A DNA stretch of 24,329 nucleotides from 188UL27-1 sp038526275 (GCA_038526275.1 JBCBGY010000049.1:1-24329); one strand, 5' to 3'. Numbered from the stretch's first letter, positions 15,040 to 23,321 are shown. A program made the numbers and translations. Notes: generated by a model from the sequence alone, not told the origin.

Positions 15040-16209
15040 ATGCTGGATGTGCCCATTGGTCCTGACTCAGTTCGCGAGGTTGTCCGCGAGATCGCCGACA
15101 CGCGCTTGCGGCCTGCCGCCGCGGAGGTGGACCGGACGGAGGCCTATCCCTTTGGGCATGCCAAAGCTCTGGCCGAGGCGGGCATCAATGGCATGACCAT
15201 TCCGGTGGAGTATGGCGGAAGCGGTGCGTCGTTTGAGACAACCTGCATCGCTGTCGAAGAGGCCGCGAAGGCCTGCGGCATCTCTGGCCGGATCGTGGTC
15301 GATACAAACATGGGCGCCGTCCCTGCCATTATGACCTACGGCACCGAAGCCCAGAAACGACGTACGGCTGAACTGGTTCTGGCGGGCGACAAACCGGCCA
15401 TCTGCTTCACCGAACCAAAAGCCGGATCTGATGCGACAGCCATGCAATCCCGGGCGGATCGTGACGGCAACGGCTACGTACTGAATGGTGTGAAATACTG
15501 GATCACCGGCGGAGGCATCACGCAGCTTTACCTTGTATTGGCCCATGTCTACCACGGCGCGGATTACCAAGGTATCGGCTCCTTTCTCATCGAAGACGGC
15601 ACGGCGGGCTTGCGCGTTGGAGAGCGGATTCCGGCTATGGGCCTGCGCGGTATCCCGGAAAGCTATCTCCATCTCGAAAACTGCACGGTGCCGGAAACGA
15701 GCCTACTGATGCCTCCGGCAGGTCTAAAGAAGGGCTTTGGCCAGATCATGCGGGCCTATAACTCCCAACGGATCGGAGCCGCTGCCGTGGCTTTGGGCAT
15801 CGCTCAGGGCGCCTATGAAGAGGCCCTGTCCTATGTGGACGCACGCCACCAGTTTGACCGCCCGATTTCGGAATTCCAAGGCGTTCAGTGGAAGCTGGCG
15901 GATATGTCGATCCAGTTGCGTGCGGCCCGGTTGCTGATCCATGACACAGCCCGCGCTGCCGATCCTTTTCCGGATATGGTCGCCTCGGCACAAGCCAAGA
16001 TTTTCACCGCAGAGATGGCAATTAATGTGACAAATGACGCCCTGCAACTGCACGGCGCGTCCGGGTATGGCCGCGACAAGCCACTGGAACGGATGGCCCG
16101 CGACGCGCGCATGTTCACCATCGGCGGTGGTACCGTAGAGATCCTGCGAAACATGGTCGCGAGCGGCATTCTTGATCGGAAACTGCCCCAAACACGTTTG
16201 GCGGGGTGA
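15040..16209 (+). CDS. Acyl-CoA-dehydrogenase-fold flavoprotein lacking the catalytic Glu; possible 3-sulfinopropanoyl-CoA desulfinase
   Basis: A 389-residue member of the acyl-CoA dehydrogenase superfamily with N-terminal helical, middle beta (CFTEPKAGSD at about 122-131, YWITGGG at 153-159) and C-terminal helical domains, binding FAD. In dehydrogenases a Glu sits in a (Y)EGT loop near the C-terminus; here the loop is TIGGGTVEI, with Gly363 in its place. The alternative base position holds Gln (NSQRIGAA, Gln243). Known desulfinase Acd of Advenella has Gln and Gly at these two positions and an essential Arg84; this protein has Arg84 (ISGR). Desulfination of 3-sulfinopropanoyl-CoA to propionyl-CoA and sulfite is therefore a real option, but substrate and activity are inference. 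GGAG lies 7 bases before the ATG. No CoA ligase is nearby. Confidence 0.85.
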   Translation: MLDVPIGPDSVREVVREIADTRLRPAAAEVDRTEAYPFGHAKALAEAGINGMTIPVEYGGSGASFETTCIAVEEAAKACGISGRIVVDTNMGAVPAIMTYGTEAQKRRTAELVLAGDKPAICFTEPKAGSDATAMQSRADRDGNGYVLNGVKYWITGGGITQLYLVLAHVYHGADYQGIGSFLIEDGTAGLRVGERIPAMGLRGIPESYLHLENCTVPETSLLMPPAGLKKGFGQIMRAYNSQRIGAAAVALGIAQGAYEEALSYVDARHQFDRPISEFQGVQWKLADMSIQLRAARLLIHDTARAADPFPDMVASAQAKIFTAEMAINVTNDALQLHGASGYGRDKPLERMARDARMFTIGGGTVEILRNMVASGILDRKLPQTRLAG

Positions 16210-16355
16210 GCGGTCACATCCTGATCTCTCTGCACCAAGCGGCTTTTCCATCATCTTTTAGGAGACTTTTCGGGAAACACGTCGGTCCAGTTCAGGCTCC
16301 GTTAGAGCCGATAACGTATCACCGCCCATGATCCAGTGGTGGGTGTGAAGATCGG

Positions 16356-18374
16356 ATGACCCAATCCAAAGGCCCCGCGCCAAGCAGTTCGCGTCGCCTG
16401 AAACGCAATGTCATCTATAGCTTGGGTGTGCAGATCGCCCTGTCTGTTGCACTGATGTTGGTCTCGATCATGAGCGACCGGACGGTGAGGTTCGCCAGCA
16501 ATTTCGAAGTGCTGGCATATGAGTATCGACTGCTGTTCCAAGATACCGCGTTCACAACCCAGGGCCTGATTGATGCCGTAGAAGCCGAGACACCTAACCT
16601 TCGGCTCATCAGCCGAATGCAGGCCGTATTGGAAAACCACATTTCCGAAGGCCGCGAGATTTTTGCCCGCCTTGATGAAGTGACCGGCGGCAGATCCGCT
16701 CTCATGTTCATTGATGTCACGGAGTCGACGGCCGCATATCAGGCTGTCCAACCTCGGCTACAGGCGTTCTTTAGCGACCTCGAAGTGCTCAGCAATATCG
16801 ACGGGGAACGCCTGTTACATGCCCGAAGTTACGCAGAAAGAGTTGATTTGGCCGTTGCGCCAACTGGAATTATTTGTCGCGGTATCGATGCGATGATCGA
16901 TGACGTCAAACGTGACGCGGCAAGCCTGGCAAGCAACCTTCGACTGATCCGAACTGCCATCTTTGCGGTCATGGTCGCGGTGATCTTGGCCCTGGCCAGC
17001 TTTCTGATCTTTCCCGCTCTGAAGGATCTTGCGTGGGCGCTTAAGCGGGAAAGGCACTTACGGGTACACATGGCACAAATGGCCCGCCATGACCGCATGA
17101 CGGGATTGCTTAATCGTGCTGGACTGGAAGAAGCTTTATCAAAGTTCGATCCCGCCAAGCCTTATGCCTGTGCGATCATCGACCTGAACATGTTCAAACC
17201 CATTAACGATGCATTCGGTCATGCGGCGGGCGATGCAGTATTGGTCGAAATCGCCACAAGAATGAAAGTTCTTTTGGGTTCGCATGTGCTCACCGCGCGG
17301 ATTGGTGGTGACGAATTCGCGGTCATTGAACCCGGGATCAGTTTAGCGGGCTGCGAAACTCTTGGCACCACGCTGGTCGGCATATTTGATGATCCGATCC
17401 GTTATGGCGACCACCAGTTTCGGGTCGGTGCAGCGATTGGTGTCGCGCAGTCCTCCCAGACCGAGCCGGGATTTGACGCCGTTCTAACCGCTGCAGACGC
17501 AGCAATGTATCGGCTCAAGGGAACAGGCAAGACTGACTATAATATCTTTTCACAAGAGCTATCAGCGACGGTTCATAGTCTGGAACGGAAAGAATCCCTT
17601 GAAAACGCGCTGCGCGCCCGAGAATTTCGCCCGTGGTATCAGCCCAAATTCGATCTTCAGACAGGCGACCTGACTGGCTTTGAAGCCCTTTGCCGATGGC
17701 ATCATCCAGACCAAGGCATATTGGCACCAGTGTCATTTTTGGAAGACGTGGATCGATACGATCTGCAGTTGGAACTATCGGTTCTTATGTTCACTGCTGT
17801 GCTGGACCAGCTGCGAACCTGGACCCGCTCTGGTTTCGACCCGCCGCAAGTGGCCGTGAATGTCTCCGCTGAAACACTGGCCTCAGAGTCCGGCATCGAA
17901 GCCGTGATGTGGCGGCTTGCGGAGTATGGTGATGTCAAACATCTCATCATAATGGAGATTACAGAGGATGTGTTTCTTCCGAGGATCGCCACGGCGGTCA
18001 ATCGGTCCATTGATTTGATCGCTGACATCGGCGTTCGGATCTCAATAGACGATTTTGGTAGCGGTTATGCCTCTTTTCGACATCTCAACGAATTCACTTT
18101 TCATGAACTCAAGATCGATAGCTCTTTTGTACAGGGAATTGGAAAAGACCGATCCGCTGAAGTGTTCTTGACGGCATTTATGTCAGTCGCCCGCGGAATT
18201 GGCGTGGAAGTTGTTGCAGAAGGTATCGAGACGGATGAGCAGCAAAGATTTTTAGTGCAACTTGGCTGTCAACACGGGCAGGGGTTCCTTTTCTCGCCTG
18301 CCGTTCCTTACGACGAAGCTGTCGATTGGCTTCGGCAGCAGAAAGCAAAGGATTTAGGGCAATTCAGCGCTTAA
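16356..18374 (+). CDS. Membrane-bound GGDEF-EAL cyclic-di-GMP signalling protein
   Basis: A 672-residue protein with a first transmembrane helix (about 20-40), a 160-residue periplasmic domain of mostly helical character, a second helix (about 200-222), then GGDEF and EAL domains. GGDEF residues 317-321 are intact (ARIGGDEF), with DLNMFKPINDAFGHAAGD upstream, so cyclase activity is possible. An RxxD inhibitory site is not seen at the expected spot. The EAL domain keeps FEAL (442-445), VNVSA, EITED, DDFGSGY (565-571), Lys586 in ELKID and Glu622 in VAEGIET, so phosphodiesterase activity is also plausible. It would make or break c-di-GMP in response to a periplasmic signal. The Shine-Dalgarno is weak. 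It stands alone, convergent with the protease gene downstream. Confidence 0.95.
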   Translation: MTQSKGPAPSSSRRLKRNVIYSLGVQIALSVALMLVSIMSDRTVRFASNFEVLAYEYRLLFQDTAFTTQGLIDAVEAETPNLRLISRMQAVLENHISEGREIFARLDEVTGGRSALMFIDVTESTAAYQAVQPRLQAFFSDLEVLSNIDGERLLHARSYAERVDLAVAPTGIICRGIDAMIDDVKRDAASLASNLRLIRTAIFAVMVAVILALASFLIFPALKDLAWALKRERHLRVHMAQMARHDRMTGLLNRAGLEEALSKFDPAKPYACAIIDLNMFKPINDAFGHAAGDAVLVEIATRMKVLLGSHVLTARIGGDEFAVIEPGISLAGCETLGTTLVGIFDDPIRYGDHQFRVGAAIGVAQSSQTEPGFDAVLTAADAAMYRLKGTGKTDYNIFSQELSATVHSLERKESLENALRAREFRPWYQPKFDLQTGDLTGFEALCRWHHPDQGILAPVSFLEDVDRYDLQLELSVLMFTAVLDQLRTWTRSGFDPPQVAVNVSAETLASESGIEAVMWRLAEYGDVKHLIIMEITEDVFLPRIATAVNRSIDLIADIGVRISIDDFGSGYASFRHLNEFTFHELKIDSSFVQGIGKDRSAEVFLTAFMSVARGIGVEVVAEGIETDEQQRFLVQLGCQHGQGFLFSPAVPYDEAVDWLRQQKAKDLGQFSA

Positions 18375-18645
18375 TATCCCTGCTCATAGGCCGGTTGGTC
18401 GCGTTCTCTCTATCGCAGTTCAAGAGATTTCGGTACCCAAGACCGCGAGCACTATCTGGGTGTGAGAGAGGACGCGGCGCCCTCGACATTTTTGCCGACA
18501 GTTCCCGGGATAAGGGTGCGAATGGCTGGAAGACATACAACCGGACTTTGAAGCCATGCGAGCATTTCAGTCTGCGACCCTGGCTGTCGGCCTAATCATT
18601 CCACCAGAAAACACGCCCTGCGAATTTTTAGGCGAACAATGCCAG

Positions 18646-18684
18646 TTCTTTCAGCGATTTAACCACCCGGACGAACGAAGCGGG
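18646..18684 (+). repeat. 39-base duplicated contig end, left copy
   Basis: These 39 bases (beginning ttctttcagcgattt, ending acgaagcggg) are identical to 18785-18823. Each copy runs exactly up to one edge of the N block, as expected when two overlapping contig ends were joined with a gap instead of merged. Confidence 0.9.
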
Positions 18685-18784
18685 NNNNNNNNNNNNNNNN
18701 NNNNNNNNNNNNNNNNNNNNNNNNNNNNNNNNNNNNNNNNNNNNNNNNNNNNNNNNNNNNNNNNNNNNNNNNNNNNNNNNNNNN
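18685..18784. other. Assembly gap of exactly 100 N
   Basis: One hundred consecutive N, a default scaffold-gap length. Because the flanks overlap by 39 identical bases, the true sequence may have no gap here. Confidence 0.95.
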
Positions 18785-18823
18785 TTCTTTCAGCGATTTA
18801 ACCACCCGGACGAACGAAGCGGG
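18785..18823 (+). repeat. 39-base duplicated contig end, right copy
   Basis: The second identical copy, adjoining the right edge of the N block. It contains the stop codon and last residues of the protease gene on the minus strand. Confidence 0.9.
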
Positions 18824-19601
18824 CCCCACCTTTCGTCCGCTCCCCTACTGTGACGCGACGTGCCCCGGTACCAACCGGGGCCAATGCACGCTTATTGCGG
18901 AGAGCCTGCAGTAACTCTGGCACGATGGTTGCGAGTTCCACACCGAGCGTCTCTGGCTGGCCGTTTTCCCTGGCAGAGCCCGCAGAAATGATCGAGAAAA
19001 TCTGTGGTCGTCCCCCGACTTGCGTAAAGACTGGGGCTCCGGACGAACCATAGGTCGCGTCACAATCGATACCGACCACACCCCCGCGATAGCGATGATG
19101 GAGTTCGCATCCACGTTCCAAGGTCAAGGCCTCCAAACGTCCGCGCCCGTAGGATGCTAAGGTAATATCTGATCCACGCCCGGGTGTACGGGCGATCTCG
19201 TACGGATTAGCGCCCGGCTCAAAAATGGGGCTGTCCAACCGAACCAGCGCCACATCATTTGCAATAGCGGCCGCACGATCACCACGCGCGACGGCCTCTA
19301 AGTAGCCTTCAGCGATGACCACATCATCCGAACGGCGCGTTGCAATGGCTGCCCCATCACTATACCCCGCCCGAAAAACGAACTGTTTGCCCTTGCCGTG
19401 GACGCAGTGCGCTGCAGTCAAAGCCACATCGCGTGCCACCAAAGCAGCAGTGCAGTTGCCGCCAGGACTGTCCAACCGACCAACGGATTCAAATCCAAAA
19501 AGCTTATCGCGCCGATCCAATCGATCCTTGGTCTGGGCAATGGCCGCACTAGCGGCACCCAACATCAGCGCGGCGGCCACAAGCATTCGGTAAACAACCA
19601 T
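18798..19601 (-). CDS. Secreted trypsin-like serine protease (S1 fold)
   Basis: A 267-residue secreted protease. Signal peptide MVVYRMLVAAALMLG..., cleavage near AIA-QT. The catalytic triad is visible: His65 in LTAAHCV, Asp116 in NDVALVRLD, Ser187 in YGSSGAPVF. The oxyanion motif differs from trypsin (GDSGGP): Asp before Ser is replaced by Ser and the second Gly by Ala, as seen in some bacterial V8/S1-like proteases. Cys50-Cys66 and Cys165-Cys180 are plausible disulfides. I chose the ATG at 19601 (GGAG 9 bases upstream) over the GTG at 19616. The last residues and stop lie in the duplicated contig-end sequence, so the C-terminus (FVRPGG) should be checked. It seems monocistronic. Confidence 0.88.
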   Translation of the reverse strand: MVVYRMLVAAALMLGAASAAIAQTKDRLDRRDKLFGFESVGRLDSPGGNCTAALVARDVALTAAHCVHGKGKQFVFRAGYSDGAAIATRRSDDVVIAEGYLEAVARGDRAAAIANDVALVRLDSPIFEPGANPYEIARTPGRGSDITLASYGRGRLEALTLERGCELHHRYRGGVVGIDCDATYGSSGAPVFTQVGGRPQIFSIISAGSARENGQPETLGVELATIVPELLQALRNKRALAPVGTGARRVTVGERTKGGARFVRPGG

Positions 19602-19691
19602 GATCCCTGGCTCCACTGCAACAGCTGCAGCAACGCTATTGTCGGTTTGCGTTAGGAATGAGGCTCAATTAGGCCACAATACGGCAAGGCA

Positions 19692-20408
19692 TTAACTTCC
19701 GTCGAACACTCGACGACGTGCGTTTTCGACGTGATCGCGCATCGCTTGACGCGCTGTTTCGGCATCGCCCTGTTCAATGGCTGCAATGACAGCGTAATGC
19801 TCGCTTTGAACCAGCCGAAGCCGCTCCTGCGGCCCGATAAGAGAAAGGTTTCGGTTCACGTCCATACCGACCAGAATGTTTGATCTGATCGCGTTTCGCG
19901 CGGCCAGGAAGTACTTATTATCTGCGGCCGCACAAACTGCGGCGTGGAAGGCTTCATCGGCTTCGACCCCCAGTTCACCGTCCCGAATGCAGCGATCAAG
20001 TTCCGTCAAAGTAGCAGACATAACGTCCAAATCATTTTGGTTGCGCCGCAGGGCGGCAATGTAAGCCGCCTCCCCCTCAATGGCCGCGCGAAACTCAAAG
20101 GTTCGCTGAATATCGGCGATAGAACCCACAGGGGCAAAATCCAGCATCGCGCCATCCGGACGGCGCTGAACGTAAGACCCGGACCCTTGCCGAGAGACAA
20201 TCACACCATCTTCGCGCAACTGCTTCAAGGCCTGCCGAAGCACCGGCCGCGATACCTGAAACTCCTCGCACAAAGCCTGCTCGGTCGGCAGTTTCGATCC
20301 AACCGCATAGTGCCCGCCGACGATCATCGACAATATCGCCTCATAGACCTGATCGGAGAGCGTTGTGCCTTCGGTTGCCTGCGGGGGCGCGTCTCGCGTG
20401 GTATCCAT
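19692..20408 (-). CDS. GntR-family regulator, FadR/FCD subfamily, of the TRAP operon
   Basis: A 238-residue regulator. The winged helix spans about 16-82 (LSDQVYEAIL; LPTEQALCEEFQVSRPVLRQAL; GSGSYV), followed by an all-helical FCD ligand domain. FCD metal ligands are present: Asp151 and His155 (DEAFH), His204 (SEHYAVI) and His226 (MRDHVENARRRV), so it probably binds a metal-chelated carboxylate effector. The ATG lies 7 bases past the DctM stop, making it the last gene of the TRAP operon and its likely controller. No operator can be proven; a pair of TTGTAA repeats upstream of the operon promoter is a candidate. Confidence 0.93.
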   Translation of the reverse strand: MDTTRDAPPQATEGTTLSDQVYEAILSMIVGGHYAVGSKLPTEQALCEEFQVSRPVLRQALKQLREDGVIVSRQGSGSYVQRRPDGAMLDFAPVGSIADIQRTFEFRAAIEGEAAYIAALRRNQNDLDVMSATLTELDRCIRDGELGVEADEAFHAAVCAAADNKYFLAARNAIRSNILVGMDVNRNLSLIGPQERLRLVQSEHYAVIAAIEQGDAETARQAMRDHVENARRRVFDGS

Positions 20409-20415
20409 GGCGGAT

Positions 20416-21726
20416 CTACTGGAACGTGGCCGGCATCAACAACCGTGGCAGCCACAGGGCCAGTTCCGGCACCAGGATGACCAGCAGCAAGATCAATAGC
20501 ATGGGCGCCAGAATGATCACCACGTCCCGCATGACCTGCACCACGTTGAGCCCGCCGATGGCGGCAGCAATCAGCAAACAAAGCCCATAGGGCGGTGTGA
20601 CAAGACCGAACGCGAGCGAGACGATCCCGATGATGGCGAACACGGTCGGATGGATCTCTGCCGCTTGGGCCACAGGCAAAAGGACTGTGCCAAGAATGAT
20701 GATCGTCGGGATAGCATCAATGAAAAGCCCGAAGAACAGAAACAGACCGGCGATTACCAGGGCGGTGCCAAAGCTGCCAAACTGCAGATCGACCATGAAG
20801 CCGACGATAAGTGCAGGCACCTTGTAAAAGGCCAAAAGCCAGCCGAAAGCCGAAGCCGTGCCAATGGCGAAAAGCGAGATCGAGGCAAACCGCCCGGTAT
20901 CATAGAAGATATGCCCCAGGTCGCGGACAGTGACTGTGCGATAGACCAAGGTTCCCAGGATAAGCGCATAGCCAGCGGCAATGATGGCGCTTTCCGTCGG
21001 CGTGACGATGCCGCCTACGATGCCGCCAACCACAAAGATCGGGGTCAAAAGGGCAAGAAACGCGCCACGAAAGGCGTTCCAGAGGTCGCACAGGCTGGGA
21101 ATGGCGATCACCGGATATCCGTATACCCGCGCATAGCCGTAGACCGTCGCCATCAGCGCCAGACCGATCATCAAGCCCGGCGTAGCACCCGCCAAAAACA
21201 GTGCGCCAACGGAGGTTTGCATCACTCCACCCCAGACGATCATCAGGATCGACGGTGGGATAATCACGCCCATCACCGAAGAACAGGCGGTCAGTGCGAC
21301 GGCAAAACGAGTGTCGTACCCTTCCCTGACCATGGCCGGGATCAGGATTTTGCCGCAGCCTGCTGCGTCGGCTGTGGACGACCCCGAAATTCCGGCAAAC
21401 AGCATGGAAACGGCGACATTCACATGCCCCAGGCCTCCGGGCATCCAGCCGGTCAAAACCCGAGACAGATCGATCAGCTTGTCGGTGATCTTACCGGAAT
21501 TCATCAGGTTCGCCGCCAGCAGGAAGAACGGCACCGCGAGCAAGATGAACGAATTATAGGATTGAAACATCCGGTCCAGCAGGATGAACGGTGTCAGGCG
21601 CAGATCCATCACCACAACCGGGATCGTTGCCAGCCCAAGCGCAAAGGCAACCGGGATCCGCAGCGCGACAAGCAGGATAAATCCACCCACAAGGAGTGCG
21701 CAGGCCAAACCGGTGGAAACGATCAT
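20416..21726 (-). CDS. TRAP transporter large permease, DctM type
   Basis: A 436-residue polytopic membrane protein, the transport subunit of the TRAP system, with about twelve hydrophobic segments. Family signatures include PVAFALGLATIPVV near the N-terminus, ISGSSTADAAGCGKILIPAM (about 90-108), GVIIPPSILMIVWG, and VTPTESAIIAAGYALILG. These fit DctM/SiaM elevator permeases that use the sodium gradient. A longer in-frame extension upstream is an artefact of overlap with dctQ; the ATG at 21726 overlaps the DctQ stop by ATGA and gives the usual length. It works with the DctQ and DctP proteins encoded upstream. Confidence 0.95.
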   Translation of the reverse strand: MIVSTGLACALLVGGFILLVALRIPVAFALGLATIPVVVMDLRLTPFILLDRMFQSYNSFILLAVPFFLLAANLMNSGKITDKLIDLSRVLTGWMPGGLGHVNVAVSMLFAGISGSSTADAAGCGKILIPAMVREGYDTRFAVALTACSSVMGVIIPPSILMIVWGGVMQTSVGALFLAGATPGLMIGLALMATVYGYARVYGYPVIAIPSLCDLWNAFRGAFLALLTPIFVVGGIVGGIVTPTESAIIAAGYALILGTLVYRTVTVRDLGHIFYDTGRFASISLFAIGTASAFGWLLAFYKVPALIVGFMVDLQFGSFGTALVIAGLFLFFGLFIDAIPTIIILGTVLLPVAQAAEIHPTVFAIIGIVSLAFGLVTPPYGLCLLIAAAIGGLNVVQVMRDVVIILAPMLLILLLVILVPELALWLPRLLMPATFQ

Positions 21727-22217
21727 GCGGATGCTTTCTGGGAGGAACGATAGTCTTCGATTGCCTGGTACAGGCGGAAACCCGAGAAGACCGTCCAGAC
21801 AACACCGGCAATGGGCACGGAGATATAGGTCACGATCATATTGGCGCGCATCATGGGTGAATTCTGGATCCAGCCGAACTTGGCATATTCGATCCCGTAC
21901 CAGGCGAAGAGCAATGCAAAGCCTGTGATCAAGACCAGAACGAAACCATCTTGTAGCAGCTTCAGCAGAGGGGCCTTGGCATCTGGGATTACGCGCACAT
22001 CGAAATGCGTGCCGTCCCATACGGCCAACATGGCCCCGATCATCACGACCCAGACGAAAATGAACGTCGCCAGTTCCTCGGTCCACAAATATACCGGGAT
22101 GATCCCCGTGTAACGCGCCAGAACCTGCATTCCGACCGGTATGGCCAGAATGGCGACAAGGCAACCGAGCAAGACGCGCAACCCAGTTGCGAAGGCGTTC
22201 AGGTAGGTTTCGAACAT
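21723..22217 (-). CDS. TRAP transporter small permease, DctQ type
   Basis: A 164-residue four-helix membrane protein, the scaffold subunit of the TRAP system. Helices lie at about 10-32, 47-66, 88-108 and 127-150. The family segment RYTGIIPVYLWTEELATFIFVW and the following GTHFDVRVIPD (a DctQ hallmark, short polar loop after helix 2) are present. I chose the ATG at 22217 over the GTG one codon earlier: AAGG lies 7 bases upstream of the ATG. Its stop overlaps the DctM start. It follows the binding-protein gene across a 60-base spacer containing a hairpin. Confidence 0.94.
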   Translation of the reverse strand: MFETYLNAFATGLRVLLGCLVAILAIPVGMQVLARYTGIIPVYLWTEELATFIFVWVVMIGAMLAVWDGTHFDVRVIPDAKAPLLKLLQDGFVLVLITGFALLFAWYGIEYAKFGWIQNSPMMRANMIVTYISVPIAGVVWTVFSGFRLYQAIEDYRSSQKASA

Positions 22218-22233
22218 CACGGTACCTTCGAAA

Positions 22234-22260
22234 TGGTCACCGGCACTGGGCCGGTGACCA
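22234..22260 (-). terminator. Intercistronic hairpin after TRAP binding-protein gene
   Basis: A perfect 11-bp inverted repeat (tggtcaccggc / gccggtgacca) with a 5-base loop, 16 bases past the DctP stop and ahead of dctQ. No U-run, so probably an mRNA stabiliser or attenuator. Confidence 0.75.
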
Positions 22261-22276
22261 ATTGATCCGGGTCGCT

Positions 22277-23272
22277 TTATTGTGCGCGGATTGCTTCAAG
22301 CAGTTCGGAGGCACCGAGTTCGGCCGCGTAGGCATCCTGAACCGGGATCACCATATCCAGCAGCTTTTCGCGCCCTGCAAATTCCTGCACCTCGACTTGC
22401 CCTGCATCGATCATCTGCTGCATTTTTTCGCCGTCCTGGCTGCTTTCCAGTTTCCGACCAAAGGCGCCGGCCTCGGCCCCAGCCGCCAAGACCGCGGCCT
22501 GCAAATCCTCAGGCAGTTTGCTGAAGGTCTTTTCGGCCATCACGATCGGACGCACGGTGATCGCGTGCTTGGTCAAGGTGATGTGCGGTGCGACTTCGTA
22601 GAACTTGAGGTTCTGGATCGACGCCGCCTCATTTTCGAAGCCCGCAATCACGCCCGTCTGGATCGCATTGTACACCTCGTTATAGGCAATGGCGGACGGT
22701 GCGGCCTGAATGGCAGAGAAGATCTGCGCCTGGATCGGCGCACCCATCACCCGCATCTTGTGGCCCGTCAGTTCATCCAGATTGCCGATAGGCTCGGCGG
22801 AGGCCAGGTTGCGCACACCGCCGCCCGCATAGCCGATCACCCGGATGTCAGCCTTTTCGAGAAGCTCGGCTTCCAGCGGGGCCATCACACCGCTCGACAG
22901 CGCCTTGTCCCAATGTTCCAGATCGCGGAACAGGAAGGGCATATCCATCAGCGGGATAGAGGGCGCAAACGTGGCCATGTTCGACGGCGCCATGATCGCA
23001 TAGTCGATGGCAACGCCTTGCTGCAGGAACGTGACAAAATCGCTTTCGTCGCCCAGTTCGCCATTCAGGCTCAGGTCGAACGCGACGTCCTCGCCATAGG
23101 ATTCAACAACCAGATCAGCCAACTGACGCAGGGTTTTGGTGTAGGCATGTTCTTCGTCGAACATGCTCGCCCCGCGCAGCGTGACCGACTGCGCAGACGC
23201 GGCCGTTACCGCAATGCTGGATACAGCAACCACGACTCCAGCCATTTTCGCAAATGCTTTGAAAACCGACAT
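22277..23272 (-). CDS. TRAP transporter periplasmic solute-binding protein, DctP type
   Basis: A 331-residue binding protein with a Sec signal peptide (cleavage near ASA-QS). It has the DctP hallmarks: a Arg in GHKMRVMGAPIQAQ (about residues 169-182) that normally salt-bridges the ligand carboxylate, and EVYNAIQTGVIAGFENEA (the domain hinge consensus). Ligand is therefore most likely an organic acid or sugar acid, matching an FCD-type regulator, but which one is unknown. GGGAGG lies 6 bases before the ATG. First gene of the TRAP operon; expression is expected to exceed that of the permeases because of the downstream hairpin. Confidence 0.95.
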   Translation of the reverse strand: MSVFKAFAKMAGVVVAVSSIAVTAASAQSVTLRGASMFDEEHAYTKTLRQLADLVVESYGEDVAFDLSLNGELGDESDFVTFLQQGVAIDYAIMAPSNMATFAPSIPLMDMPFLFRDLEHWDKALSSGVMAPLEAELLEKADIRVIGYAGGGVRNLASAEPIGNLDELTGHKMRVMGAPIQAQIFSAIQAAPSAIAYNEVYNAIQTGVIAGFENEAASIQNLKFYEVAPHITLTKHAITVRPIVMAEKTFSKLPEDLQAAVLAAGAEAGAFGRKLESSQDGEKMQQMIDAGQVEVQEFAGREKLLDMVIPVQDAYAAELGASELLEAIRAQ

Positions 23273-23321
23273 TCAATCCTCCCAGATCTTGCCAGACACG
23301 CTACCAGTGTCCGGTCCAGCG

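Larger units (their letters stand above)
18375..18797 (+). other. Intergenic region with assembly gap; no supported gene
   Basis: About 310 bases of sequence plus the N block between the GGDEF-EAL gene and the protease. Short open frames occur, but none has a recognisable domain, a clear Shine-Dalgarno or codon use that persuades me. No terminator with a U-run was seen for the GGDEF-EAL gene. Confidence 0.6.

Noticed and set aside
18508..18684. A short plus-strand frame containing WLEDIQPDFEAMRAF before the gap
   Set aside because: No recognised family, no Shine-Dalgarno, and it runs into the gap, so it cannot be supported as a gene.
18646..18823. Direct repeats flanking the N block as target-site duplication of a mobile element
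   Set aside because: Copies abut the N run exactly at both edges and are 39 bases long; a contig-end overlap explains this better, and no transposase is seen.
20650..21753. A 367-codon plus-strand open frame opposite DctM
   Set aside because: Low-complexity Asp/Gln/Arg-rich translation, a mirror of a membrane-protein gene on the other strand.
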